From Otis tarda (Eukaryota; Chordata; Aves; Otidiformes; Otididae): a stretch of 64,000 nucleotides of DNA. The notes beneath the pieces are model-generated. The model worked only from the letters and a program-made list of their open reading frames with translations. It was not told the origin of the DNA and searched no databases. The DNA is taken from contig CM048554.1 in NCBI GenBank assembly GCA_026413225.1, positions 54,147,463-54,211,462 on the forward strand, given 5' to 3'. How positions within the stretch are numbered: the first letter of the stretch is position 1; each line of letters starts with the position of its first letter. The position numbers and the translations under genes are program-made. Below, in pieces: positions 24,587 to 37,200 of the stretch.

Positions 24587-24706
24587 CTTGTCATTATGCT
24601 GATTCAAGAGGCTTGGACTCACTTTGTCAAAGCCACCCCACAGGTCTCAGAAGATGAAGAGCTGCAGCGACTGCTACTTCAAGCTGGCCATCTATCAGTG
24701 AAATAA
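24587..24706 (+). other. Candidate unannotated terminal exon (39 codons)
   Basis: A good acceptor-like site (tcctttctcttttcctag ending at 24586) is followed by 39 open codons and a TAA at 24704-24706. The peptide is Glu/Leu/Gln-rich and amphipathic in look, with cores EAWTHFVKATPQ and EDEELQRLLLQAG, which is less random than most short frames here. I do not recognise the protein and see no partner exon. It could equally be part of a non-coding RNA or chance; an open run of this length is common by chance. Confidence 0.25.
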
Positions 24707-26930
24707 CTCAAGTCCCATTCCCAGTCATGCATAATAGTTATTTAAGCTCTCCCCCTTTCCAAGAATTACCCAGGTCATTCAGAAAAGGCCATTTTTGCTT
24801 GTGGTAACCACACAAATAATCTATTTCCACAGCATCATTTCTCCCTTGCCCCCAGAAAAAAGGTCAGGGTAGGAAATGTAACAAGAAAACTTCCCAGCAT
24901 GTTCCAGTTTCTGGATCACTGAGCTCTGTAACCCACACTAACTGACTTCTCCTGTGATAAATAATTGTTTGGAGATGCCACTGCAACAATGATCTACACT
25001 TAGGGCATAGCTTGCTACAGAGATGATTTAGTCTTTGAGAATCACCTAGTTATTATTGCAATTAAATTGTTCCTACCCTACAAACACAGAGGTAGTTGAA
25101 GACTTTCTGCTAGCATTTCTGTAGGCAGTCTTAGTGTAACAAAAGGACATTCATTTAAGAGCTGCAGGTTTCCATCAAAGACTAATCTCCTGAAAATGGA
25201 TTTCCAGAGCATATTTCCAGCACAGCTCTCTTTAACCAGAGGTTGCTAGGGGAATAAAAGACCTTTGCAGGTAAGGCAGTAGTTATTCACAGATCTGACA
25301 ATCACTGCTGTTACAGCAAAGTGTTTGCAAATTTGAGTCAAATAAAGTATTTTCGATTAAAGAAAGAAATGAAGAAAAAAATTCCAAATGCAAACTATTC
25401 AAAAAAAAAAAAAAAAGTCCCAAGGGGACTTAGCACAGCCATGACCTGAAATCACAACCTGTCTCACAACTGGCCACAGCTCAGAGCTGGACTTGCTCCA
25501 GTCTTTTCCCCAGCCCTTCCCTACCACTTGCCTGTTGCCACCCCGAGCCAGATTCCAAAGCTGAGCCAGTGAAAATCTGTTCCTCCTCTTCTGTGGAGCT
25601 GGGGTCTCTGCCAGTTTTGCTACCTGAACTTAACTTCTCTGTGGCCAGATAAATGCCAGAACTGATATAAGGAAAGCCACAGGACCACACAGGAGTTGGG
25701 GAAAAAATACCCTCTTCCCTAGCTGGCAGCTGTTAAATCAACATCTGATGAGAAACTACACCCTGAAGTACCATTCACAACATGTTGCCACCCTTCCATC
25801 TCAGCCAGGGCCCTACTCAAATACCTTAGCCAGGAATTGGGCTCAGCTGACTCCAAGCACCTTCCCAGCTGAAGAAGCGAGCTGCTTGTACAGGTCTTTA
25901 ACAATGTTCTTTTAAGTCTATCTCCCTAAGTACCTTATTTGCACAGCCCTAATAATGAAATTATGCCCTTGAACTTGATGACAACCTTTTTTTTTTAAGA
26001 TTAAGAGGCAACTTGTGCATAGATATTCCCTAATATGATGACAGCCAGACTCTAGCATCTGAAAGAAATAACGTGATGGCTCCACAGCAAGTGCTTTGGC
26101 AGAAGCAGCCAACCTGCTCCAGCTACCTGCCAGAGACAAGTCACTTATTTCAGGGACATGTTCACAGGCAGGGAACAACCGCAGCATACCAGGGGGTTAC
26201 ACTGCAAGATGACACTGTAATGGGTATCTGGAGCCTGCAGCAATGTGCAAACAAGAGCTCAGAGCTGCCTGGATCCTTCCCTTCTTGTGGAAGGGGAATT
26301 TCCCATCTGTGCCTGCACAGTCTCTGTGGTGGTCATGGGATGCGTTCAGCGTGTGTAAGGACCAGACCTCAACTGCTTGAGCGTAGCCTGAGTCTTGCTG
26401 CTGAGCTGCTTTGCTAGGGACTTTTCTATCTGTTTTCCCTACTTGGGGAACGCAAGTAACAAAGCAGTCCTAACTTTTTCCAGATGCACAAAGGTCACCA
26501 AGGCTTCAGGGTCACAGCCTCTCCTCTGCTGCTTTCTAAATGTATGATCTCTTCCTTGGAAGTCTGACGTGACTGTTTAAAACAGAGAAATAGATGCTAC
26601 ACTTCTGTATCACAGGAATGCTCGTTAGTTAGGTTAAGTAATGCTTATGAGGTGCTTTGAGAATAGGTGTGATATATGTGTAAGTCATTATTTTCATAGA
26701 CTTTCACATAGTACTGATATTGCTATTTACTAACATTATTTTTCCTAGGCTATTTTCAGCAACATTTTCAATACGTAACCTGGATTTATTATCCCTCTGT
26801 CTATTTAAATTGCACTCACTGAAAAGGCTGAGGGCTCAGTAAGACATTTGAATATTACCAGTATATTTCATCTGAGGTGGCAGATCTGACATCTATGAAT
26901 CAGTGCAGAGTTTTTCTATTACAGCTTACT
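24707..26930. other. Intergenic sequence, few features
   Basis: A 16-base A run lies at 25401-25416 and an L3-like tail at 26636-26694. Minus-strand frames near 25.5-26.2 kb are short and lack domains. Confidence 0.45.
26636..26694 (+). repeat. Ancient LINE/SINE 3'-tail-like relic (L3/CR1 type)
   Basis: 'ggtgctttgaga' followed by 'aggtgtgatatatgtgtaag' and 'cattatttt' follows the old vertebrate tail pattern GTAAAGCGCTTTGAGATCC...GGCGCTATATAAGTGCAA...ATTATTATT. A second example lies at 46881-46945. Confidence 0.4.
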
Positions 26931-26935
26931 AGTGA

Positions 26936-27022
26936 GGGCCGTGATCATGTCAGATCTCATAAACTAAACAAAGTTGATCCTTGGCTAGAAACCTTAGAAG
27001 AATACCCATGTGCTATGTGAAG
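26936..27022 (+). repeat. 5S rRNA-derived relic (pseudogene or 5S-headed SINE)
   Basis: From 'ggccgtgatcatgtcagatc' to 'gaatacccatgtgctatgtg' the sequence follows the 3' two-thirds of vertebrate 5S rRNA in order: the GATCTCGTCTGATCTC block (26943-26958), the box A region as aaactaaacaaagttg, a shortened middle with loss of the TACTTGGATGGG part, and box C as gaatacccatgtgct (about 26999-27013). The first ~35 bases of 5S are not recognisable. It is far too diverged and deleted to be a working 5S gene. It is either an old 5S pseudogene or the head of an ancient SINE3-class element such as AmnSINE1, whose promoter comes from 5S rRNA. Confidence 0.65.
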
Positions 27023-30000
27023 TAATATTTCACCTTCTGAATCATCTGTCTTACCCTTGAGTCATTTCTATAGCAGGAGTTCAGCAAGGTTTGAGGTTCT
27101 TTGCTGATAGTTATTATAGACAGTGCAGTTATTACCATTCAAAATATGGTCAGAGGGGATTTTGCCATCTGTGGTCATTAAAGAGCTCAGAATTTTTACC
27201 CCACAAGAACAAAACTATGTACATAGGTATTTTGCACAGGTAGCAGGCTGTACTTTATCTTACGAAATCCTGCCAGCAAATTCATTAGGATTCAGCATTT
27301 TTGTCCTTTGTCTGCCTGGAACAATGACAAGCTGCTACAGGTTTTGTCTCTCCCAGACACTTGTGAATAATTGCTGTTACAAGAGAACCAAATGCTGACC
27401 ATCCAGCAGACTCCTGCAGTTTCTAGAGAATGTGGAGTGCAGCTGCAGGTGCTTGACATACCTCTGAATTTGGCCCCAAAGGATTGTGAATGTCTGACAC
27501 AGCTGAGCACTACTCACATAACACTCTGAGCACCTTCTCCTCCCCATGAGTGTGCTAAGATCAGGAGAACGAGCTCTGAGAAATACACACTTGCATACCT
27601 AAAAGAGTGCTGATGCATGCAGTGCTTGGGTGCACTGTACATGCTCCTGGCATTTTCCAGTGCATTCTGAGAGTGGGCTGAGTTCTTTGTTCCCTGCTAT
27701 TAGCACAGAGGTAAACTTGAGCTGCCAAATTTCACAACGTTCAATTTCATGTCTCAGTCTCAAAACCCTTCATGCAACACCCATTTGTACCTGGAATCTG
27801 GATTTAAGGATCATTTCACTTTCCCATGTTACTAGTTTAAAGAGTTCTAGTTGCCTTTCTTGCTTTGCAAAGAGTAATGCATATTTTGGCCACAAATAAT
27901 ACTTCTTATTGCTTTAGAAAGACAAATGTTAGCCTTCTCTTCTTAAGTGTCTCTAGAAGCCATAAGAGACATGTTCTCCTCAGTCCATTCAATGATTTGA
28001 TGGGAAGAATTGTATTTTTCCTGTACAGAGCCATTTATAATTTATTTTTAATCTGTATGTATGGCACAGTTTTGTCTGGGGAGTCTGCTACTGTAGCTCT
28101 TGAAATTCAATATTCCGGGAAGATTAGAATAAAAAATGGTTTGGAGAAACTCTATGACAGCTTAATTACTTAAGTTTTCTTTCTATCCATGAAAGTTAAC
28201 CCAGGCTTCTTCCTTCCTCCATAGACACAATTACTTTTTTGTTGTTGTTGTTTCTGACTCTACCAGGGATCTTCTTCAGTGACTTGCTACTTCCCTCAGT
28301 GACAGCTACTTGAGCTATTTCAAGTGTGAGAGTTTATCAGCATAGATATAAAATGTAAGATATTTCTACAGGAAAAATTGGTGATCAAACACATGCTTGC
28401 AATAGTGACTGTTTATTTATCATACGTTCCCCTGAAGAGCCTCAAAGTGTTATCAGTGGAAAGCCTGAGAAAGCTGTGTTTTCAAAAACTTGTGAGACTG
28501 AGAAAACATAATTGCTTCGTTATATAAGAAAGATTTGTTGCAGCTTCTGTTACCTTGCTGTCTAACAGAGACAATGCTTCTGGTTTTAGCTTCTCAGCTC
28601 AGCTTTGGCACTATAAATTGTTCACCAAGATTTTTCTATTGTCTTTTGTACTCATCTGACATGAATGGTATCATCAGATGAATGCCTGATATCACACTAA
28701 AGTGCCTGAAAAAAAGTTATTATGCCTGAACCAGAGATCCCTATTGCGCTGCAACAAACACAGTAATCAGCTGCATGCACATACAGTGTTCCAGCATTAT
28801 GTAAAATGAGTACAGATAAATCACTTTCAGCAGGTCACTATAGAAATTAGGAGTGTATGATGTTATTGCTAGAAGTTATTGCTAGAAGAAGCTGGGAGCA
28901 GGGACAGTAACTTTCTATCCATCTGATCACACCCAAATGATGCCCCTTTCAGTAAAATAGGGTGTCAGGACTGGCACAAAGCAAGTCAGGATCTTTTAGG
29001 TATAGCTCACAGGTTTATGCCAAAATTAGGTCTTAATTTGTTTGCTTAAATTCTATCCTGTGTATGTACTTACTATAAGAGCCTCAGTCTTAGTGAGTCC
29101 TTAGAGATTAATAGAATAATAATAATAATAATAATAATGTTGTGGCTTTTAAAGATCTGTTGGTCTCAAGCTGAGAAAAAGAAATTGCCAGCTCAGAGCC
29201 CCTCTCCCTGAGTCTGGAATATGAAATAACAACGATGATGGCTCACCATCTGTTCAGCAACCGATATGAAAAAGCTGGAGCATCTCTGTCCAGTTATTAG
29301 CAGATGTCTATCCATAGCATCCATATCCATCATGGGTGTACTCATGTTCAGTCAGCTGTGTGGAGAAGGCAAGATTCAACACAGGGACTGCCCACACATT
29401 GCTTTTGAATGCATACATCTGTAAGTCCCTCTCTGGACTGGCAACTTAATTTTGAAACTGCCTGTATGCACATGTCCTGCTGACACAATGAAGAGCATAG
29501 TAGTAATTTGGATCAAACATGAGCCACACAGCAGACTGTTCTAGGGCCCCCACTGATATGTATTACACCTTTTCAATTATGCCCATGACAAGGCACTAAC
29601 AGGAAAAGTTCTGTAATAAATTATTCCCATTCTAGCGACCTATTAACACCACAGCTGAGAATTTTTCTACTGGATGCATTCTCCCACTGCAGTTACACAT
29701 TCCTTTGCTCTATCTGTAAGCTGTAGCAATTTTTCAGTTTCACTCTAAAAAGTCAAACAACAATGCACCTGCAAGTCTTAGATCGTTTAGGGGTCTGCAT
29801 TCAGAGCTTCAACAGTCTGCTGACTGTACAGCAAATTGTTGTTAAGTCGCCTCAGTGTTTCTATGGAAACAGGAAAATGGCTGTTAATTTTAAAAAACAC
29901 AATAGGATATGCCTTCCAGATTAGTTACTTCGTATTTGATTTGGCATTTGCTTTTCTCACCTGCACAACAAGGTTTTGATTGCTCCTAATCTTGCTGGAT

Positions 30001-30454
30001 GTAGTGACCTTGATCAAGCTGTCTCAGACCTTCTGCATAGGCCTTACGCAGTCAAGGGCTTTACAGGGAAACCCTGTATTGGAAGATCTATTCATAAACA
30101 CACAGATATTTTTCCCTGGACTGATTTCACAGGCAGGTGAGATTCCCACCTTCAGCCTTTCAGCCTTGGGGAGGTCAGCAGTCCTGTGCAAAGGCTCCTG
30201 GGGCACCTGCTCCTGTTCTTGCTGGAAATAATGTGAGGGCAGCTGGCCTTGTGCTCCCTCGTCACACATTACGGCCAGCCTGGAGGTGTGTGCAGCAGAG
30301 GAGAAATGGTCCATCTTTGCCTGATGAAAGGATAAGAAACAGAGAAGAGCCAAGGGGTGATGAGGGAAAAATGGGAGAAAATTGGCAACACATCCTATAT
30401 CTGAACAGAGGGACAGCTTGTATTTGACCAGGAAGAGATATTCATAAACTGTGG
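27023..30454. other. Intergenic sequence, no supported gene
   Basis: No exon or element recognised. A 13-base tandem duplication (ttattgctagaag) is at 28863-28888 and an (AAT)n microsatellite at 29114-29138. Confidence 0.45.
29114..29138. repeat. (AAT)n microsatellite
   Basis: About eight uninterrupted AAT/ATA units in the context agaataataataataata. Confidence 0.92.
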
Positions 30455-30570
30455 GAAGTGACAAGATGGAGAACGGCCAGGAACCACTGCTGTCCTTGAG
30501 TTACACAGACTAGCTGGGGAACCCAAACAGCTTTTCTCCTTTGAGTACTCCATGGGCACCACTAACAGCA
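30455..30570 (+). repeat. Diverged direct repeat, left copy
   Basis: This segment aligns with 31160-31265 over about 110 bases. Shared blocks include gga(g)a.c.gcc.gg(a)ac, ttacacagactagctggg / ttatacaggcttattggg, cagctt.tct.c..tgagt.ctccatg. Identity looks like about 70 percent with a few indels. It is either an old local duplication or two copies of an unnamed interspersed repeat. Confidence 0.5.
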
Positions 30571-30750
30571 GAGGATCTAGAAAGCCACCCCTGCCAAATA
30601 CCCTTTTCTACCCCTCAAATACTAAATAGGACCCTGTTTGTCTTAGAAAATGCAATGAGACGGTAAGACTGGAAGTTACTGAGTCACTGGTAACTGAAGG
30701 CTGGAGATGTATTCTGAGGAAGAATCACTATTGATTTTCCTTGTTATACT

Positions 30751-30850
30751 CACCCCTAGGCATTCTGTCTTGGCCACTGCCCAGGCACAGGATGCTGAGC
30801 CAGATGGACCTTTACTTTGAGCAAGTATGGCCTTTCTGATGTTCCTGTGT
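30751..30850 (-). repeat. Ancient sauropsid interspersed repeat, minus strand
   Basis: Read on the minus strand it gives 'aacatcagaaaggccatact', 'aaaggtccatctggctcagc', 'atcctgtgcc' and 'cagtggccaagac'. This matches a repeat common in turtles and birds with the form GAACGGCCATACTGGGTCAGACCAAAGGTCCATCTAGCCCAGTATCCTGTCT...GACAGTGGCCAA, probably of LINE (CR1-related) origin. A second copy is at 59000-59090. Confidence 0.55.
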
Positions 30851-31159
30851 AAAGTATGACAAACTGGCAGTTACAAAAAGCAGTAGAACATTTTAATTTA
30901 GTGCTGACAAAAATGTCAGTTTAATAGCCATTGTATCAATCCTTAAAATTCCTGATACATACTTCTGGATTTGTAAAAAAACCAATACTCATTAAAAGCA
31001 AAAGTACTGAGATGCATGTTATTTACTAGCTCCTTGATCAGATATTGCTTCTAAATTTTCTATTTTTCTTCTAATTTTTCAGATTAAAACCACAAGAATA
31101 TGTATAACTGGTATTTGCAATGAGGAGTCACTAGAAGAGCAATTCCTATCAACCTGTCT

Positions 31160-31265
31160 GTGAAGAGTTTGGAGAGCAGCCTGGAACTGCTTGGATTATA
31201 CAGGCTTATTGGGAACACAGCTTGTCTTCCTCTGAGTGCTCCATGAGGGTATCAAACCACAGACA
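31160..31265 (+). repeat. Diverged direct repeat, right copy
   Basis: Partner of 30455-30570, about 700 bases downstream in the same orientation; shared blocks are listed there. Confidence 0.5.
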
Positions 31266-34200
31266 CACGTTTACCATTGCGGTTGCACACAGTACCTGAT
31301 AGGGAAGTAGCCTCGCTGGCTGCTGTCTCATCTACCTGTCAAGACCGGTGTTCCTTTAATAAATGTGATGTTTGCAATGCATTTCCCATGTAGCTTCAAG
31401 AGAGCTCAGAATTTCTTTACTATCTGTCCTAAAGCATGACATAGTATTGCTATAACCAATTAAAAGAGATGTCCAGAGTGAAATTATCTCTGTGCGCTAC
31501 TCACTGACTTCATTTGGGTGCTTTCAGAGTTAATGAATTAATATTCCTAGAGCATATTCTAATCTTCAAGTGTAGAAACGTGTTTGCTATGTTAACTTGT
31601 CTGACAGCAGTATGAAATGGGAATGCTGACTTGAAAGGACAAGTAAGATTAAATCTTCTCAAGGAGTGGGCCAAGCAGAGAAATGATGTGACAGGGCACA
31701 AAAAGCCAATAGTGTGATTTCAACTGAGTGATGAATTTGGCCTACTCATTGATGTCAACAGGATTTTGTTGTCATTAATAAGGAAACTAAGCTTGATTTT
31801 TCTGGTCGAGTATTGCTGAAGCCCTCAGTATACAATTTGTTGAACATTAATGGTACAGACTTTTTTCTAGAACGGTCTTGTTTAATTAAAAGCTGCTAGT
31901 TGAAGATTGTTAGTTTTAATCTTTATGGCATCTGTTGAAAAAGAGTTTTGTGGATTTTGAAGTTACTTTTTTGGGACAAAACACGCCAGACTACATCCTC
32001 ATTATTTCTTTGAAAGAAAATAACTAATGGCAGGTACCTGACAAGGACAACTACCCAAGTATAGAAAAGATTAAAAATTACCTGCTTGGGAATGTGATGG
32101 TTCATAGCACAGAACAATACAAGGTAAACAGCAGACTGTCCATCTTAAGGAATAGTTAAAATACGCCCTCACTCCCATCTCTGGGTTCATTAATTTAATA
32201 AGCAGGTGGGACAACGTTGCTATAAATTAAGTACTAAGACTTAAGTACAAACACACTTGATGTAAGCAAACACAAAGTCTGTGAGTCACTGAACCGGCAC
32301 TGGTGGCTGTATGTCGGTGAGAACAAATGGATCATCCTGTGTTCACACTGAGGACATGGAGGGAAGGAAGTTTGATTTGAAAGTCACAGCAGTGACTGAA
32401 TGTCAAAATCTTGGGGTTGGGGCTCAACTCCATCCAATGCACCAGTTTCTGTGTCATTTCAGCAGAAAGTGCACACCGAATCACATTGCTTGCAGTAAAA
32501 GATTCAATAGCTGCTGGTCCCTTGGCTGGCTGCTGGTCCCTTAGATCAGCTGGCTGAGAAATCCACACTTGAGCTTACTGAGCAAGCTGTTGGAGCTGTG
32601 TGCTAGGATTGCTCAGAGAACACGTTCTCTGAGGGATAAATGACAATTTGTATGTGTTTGTGATAGATGCTTTAGGTAGAACTGGTTGCATGGCCTGCAA
32701 TTAAGATGTCTCCTTACTTTTGATGTCTTATAAACTTGGACATATTCCAGTGACATGAGCCAACTCCAGTGTTGGCTGAGTTTAAATTAGTTTTGAAGGT
32801 TCATCCAAAATGGAACGATATTGAAGAAAAATACATTATTTAGTCCAAATTAACAGACTTTTCTTTTTCTTCTGAAAAGTTGTTGCACGTCCCTGTCACA
32901 GGGCTGTCACCTCTAATAAAGAATATAGCTGAAATACTGGAGTCACCAAAGTAAAAGCAAAGTCATCATTAACTCCAAAGGGAACATCATTTCATTGTAC
33001 AAGCAAAATGTATTGTTTTGTGGTAGTGCAGTTTTGTTTTCCTTAACAGAGAAATGGATACTAAATTACTTTAATTCAGCACTACTTTTTTCACCTAAAC
33101 ATAGATACTCCTCAAGCATTTTCCCCAGAACTGCTCAGTAGAGTTCATTGCTTTCTAGGTGAAAAAAACCCAAAAACTAAAGCTTTAAACAGGGCTGGAG
33201 TTTTGGGGGGCTTTTGTAAAGATACTTTTGATAAAAGATTTTGGTTTTCCACTCCAAAATTAAAGATAACAATGGCCATTTTAAAAATGAAAACCAAGTT
33301 AATAATGTTAAAAATGGACTACTGTCACACAAATAGTTTCAAAACAATTTTGGATAGCACGAAAATATCACAAGGCTGTTTTCATTTTGAAGCTGTTAAA
33401 GCTCTTCTTTGCCTTAAAAATACTGACCATTTTTTAAGTTTTGTTCAGCTTGTGTGTAAGGTCCTCCTGCAGAAACCTACATCATTTCCCAGGCCTACCC
33501 AGATGAAGTTTTGAGCAGAGCTTTCCCTTCCATTAGGAGGACAAACCTGATTCTGCAGAAGCCAATACAATCTTCTCTGCGTTACGACTAACTGTACTTC
33601 AAAGTTCTTGTAAAAACACATTCTCCTAGTGAGGCAATCACGTTAAGAATAGTTCCAGGACATACCAAGTACTGCTAAAGAGATAAATTAATATTATCTT
33701 GTAACATCTCTCAATAGACAATCGCATTATTTAAAAAAAAAAAAAATTGTTGCTCTTGGTTTTGGGGTCTGAGCCAAATAATGTTTAAAAACCAGATGGG
33801 TCTCAGCTTGGTCCTTCTAATGTAAGTTGGATGTACTGCATTGAGCAAATGCCTAATAACTCAGTCGGTGTTTGCTTAGAAATGGCATTTAGATTAAACA
33901 CTGCTTCAGTGTCTGTACGTTAAAGGGTCAAGTGATTGTGCTGAATTTGAAAGAGAATGAAATTCAAATGCTTGTGTTGGTCATTTAGAAAAGGCAAAAC
34001 TTTTAAAATCTCCTTTTAGAGAAGAGTAAGACTACAGCAGCACATAAGACTCAGGAACATGCCAGTGACTGTGTAGCTTGTGCACTGATGTATACGAAGA
34101 GGTGATATCTGACGTGTAAAGAACTGCTCGCATTTCTGAGTCATGTTAGATGAGATCTGTTGGCTGCTGAGATATTTCTAAGCTGGATGTAAGGCCAAGG

Positions 34201-37200
34201 GGAAGAGCATTTGCTATGCAGTTGAAGAAATACACCCTTGAACAGTTACACCATGAAGTTCACTTTGTGACATGAGTTTAATTAAACTGTCCTACAGTTG
34301 GTCCTTGGATGGAAAGTTCCTATTTCAATTCAGCATAGGCACGCATAGTCATGATCCAGCGTTCTGATTCAATCTCTGACCTAATATAGCATGACACTGG
34401 GCAAAAGCCTTGAATTGTTTCAGAGCATTCAAATGAGAAAACCAAACCTCTGGCAATGATGCAGCTTTGCTCAGAGTTAGGAGTGGCTGAACACACAGAA
34501 GTCTGCAACAAGGAGACTTTTGTGTTCCTTTTTACTGTCCAGGTATTTCTGGATAAGCATGGATTCCAGAACTGGCCCTTATACACATAGAATATAAATG
34601 AAAGGCTATTTTCCATCTAGATATAAATATCACCTCCAAGTCAGTTTTCATACTCTCTTAGATAAATCTCGCTGACAGACTCAGCTATGATGCTGTAATT
34701 CCTCTTTCCTCATCACAATGCTGTGGAGAGCACTGGCCTCACCTTCTCAACATTGTTTGAGCGATACAACAAACATGGGATGTTTTAACAGCATCTCCTC
34801 TGAACTCTTTGGAAACAGAGTTTGCTGGGAACACCTTAAAATGCAAGTCAGAAATCTGAGTTTATAGAAGGGATTCTTACTCAGTTTATCTGTTCTACGT
34901 GTTTTTGTAAATCTTATCTTTACTAATGAAACGGCAAGCGCGGAGGAATGAGCTGGATTCTGTCCTGTCTCTGGCACTACCAGCAGAACTGTCAGCTCAG
35001 CGCTATTTGTAGATTTTCTCTTGCTTGGGTGATGTGAGAGACAGAACATGTTTCTCAGGCAGAGTATGAGTCTGTGGGTCAGATTCTCTGCTGTAATACA
35101 GACTTAGTGATTTCAAAGTGAGCATTATCGCAGAGTCATGGTCCAAACGTCATGGTGAGCTTCCATACTCCTTCTACTTAATGTTTTTCAGATTAAGCCC
35201 TCAATTTTTCAAGCTTAAAAGACAAGTGTCAGGACTTTGAAGCCAAATTTTTCGGTAATGTGGTTTGAAGCAACATCAATTTATATAAAATTACAGGACA
35301 TCAATCTCTTTTTAAGAGACCTGCCGATTTTTCTCTATCTTATTTTCTTTTAGGCTTCTTACAGAGCTATTTTTAGTTAACATTTAAACCAATTTTCCTG
35401 CTTTCTGGAGGAAAACCCAGCCTGTGTAGGGCCCTCAGAATCACACCTAGCACCTTTCAGTATGGGGATCAAACTAGCTGGTTTTTAAAAGTAGTTACTG
35501 ATTTTAAGAAAGGAGTGTATATAGTCTTAGTAGGTTTGCCACTTGACCATTTTCAGAATGCCACTTTCAGAATTTTTTGACGGATACAGTTTGACTTTTA
35601 CTTCCTTTACCTTTACCAGCTTTTTCCAGTACCTCCTTCGACATCTCAGCTTCTTACCACAGGTCACTATTGCTAAGTGAGGTTAAGAGATAGCCCCCAA
35701 AGCTTTTCTTCTAAAGTTTCATGCAATTATATCCTTTCTCTCTTTTTCAGTACATTAATTTTCCTTAACTTCTCCTTTTACTGCTTGATGGGCCAGTGAC
35801 AGCAGCTCTGTGTTTGCTAGCACTCATTGTCTGATTCACAGCACAGCCACACATGGCAGCAACTCAGCGCAGGACAATCTAAATCCAATAGCGGAACGGC
35901 TATCACAATGGCTTCCACTGTAAGGAGAACTATAGAAGACTTATCACCTGTAGCTGTTATGCAGGCTAATATATGTAGGAAGACACCACGAAGTAAACGG
36001 TTCATTTTCTAGGGACTGTTTAAGTTAGAGGAGCCAATAATCAGGCATCTTCACAATTCAGTGTACCCTCAGTTACATCTACAAGCAGTGATGTTGCAGA
36101 TATGCTCCACCTGTATAATACTCTCCTCCAAGAGAAATCGAGTATGAGACACAGTCTATCAGATCATCTGCTGCCACCCTGGCTGCAATCAATGAAGAAT
36201 TTTCCCCTATAATATAATACAAATCATCTTGAAAGTATCTATTTCAGGCATATTTTGAAAGAGGAGTGGAGGCAGATACACCTTCTGCAGTTCTAAGTAA
36301 ATGTCAATATCTTGAAGAGGAAATTTGTGGTGTGAGGTACGTCAAAGTGCTCAGAGCTAGATATGGATTAGTTTTGGAAGAGAATTCAGGATCTATGTTT
36401 GCAGAGAAGCTGAGGTCCAATTACACCAGTCAGTGCCAAGACACCTAGTCTAGAACTACAGCTCTGACTTCCAAGATCTACTTTTGACTTATGGAATACT
36501 TTGCATGTCATCATTCCCTATGGCATTACCAGCAGCAAATAAAAAATTTAAAATAAAAATAAGAATCCTTTTTCCTTTTCTCTGTTTTATGTGGTAATGT
36601 GGCATTAAAAGAAAATAAAAGTTATGAAAGTAAGGAAGAAATAATACTTCATTCTGAAGGCACTTCAATTCAGCATCGACCTGGCAGATAAGAAAAAGAG
36701 GCTCTTTGGAAGCTACAGTTATGCTGCTGCCATGCCATCACCACCTATAATGTTTCATAATGGCTTTAACACAATGCATCTCCAGGTATAAAGAAGCAAA
36801 TGGCACAGTTCCAGAGAAAAGAACACACTGATATTTTTTCAGTGGGAGGAAGAAGGTTAAGCAGAACATTTTAGCTCCTGTCCCATCCTCCTTTCTTCTT
36901 ATTTCCTTTCCCCATTACAATTGAGACTTATGTATTTTAGAAACAAAAAAGCTATTTACATGAAGGGAAAAAACAGCCTACCTGCTAGATAGTGAACATA
37001 AGTCATATTTCAGAAAAGCAATAATGACTTAACATGTGTGATTTCGTCTGTGTTCTAACGTACATATTGGCATTACCAAGGTCACTGCTACAGCGGACGT
37101 AGTTAGCACAGAAGATCACACACTCGGCTGCAACACACAGCTTCTAAGTACCTTGTTGCATACTAAACTCTCCAGGCCCATATATGGGGAGAGACCCTTA

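Noticed and set aside
29114-29138. (AAT)n run considered as a CRISPR-like or other structured array
   Set aside because: It is a plain trinucleotide microsatellite with no spacers.
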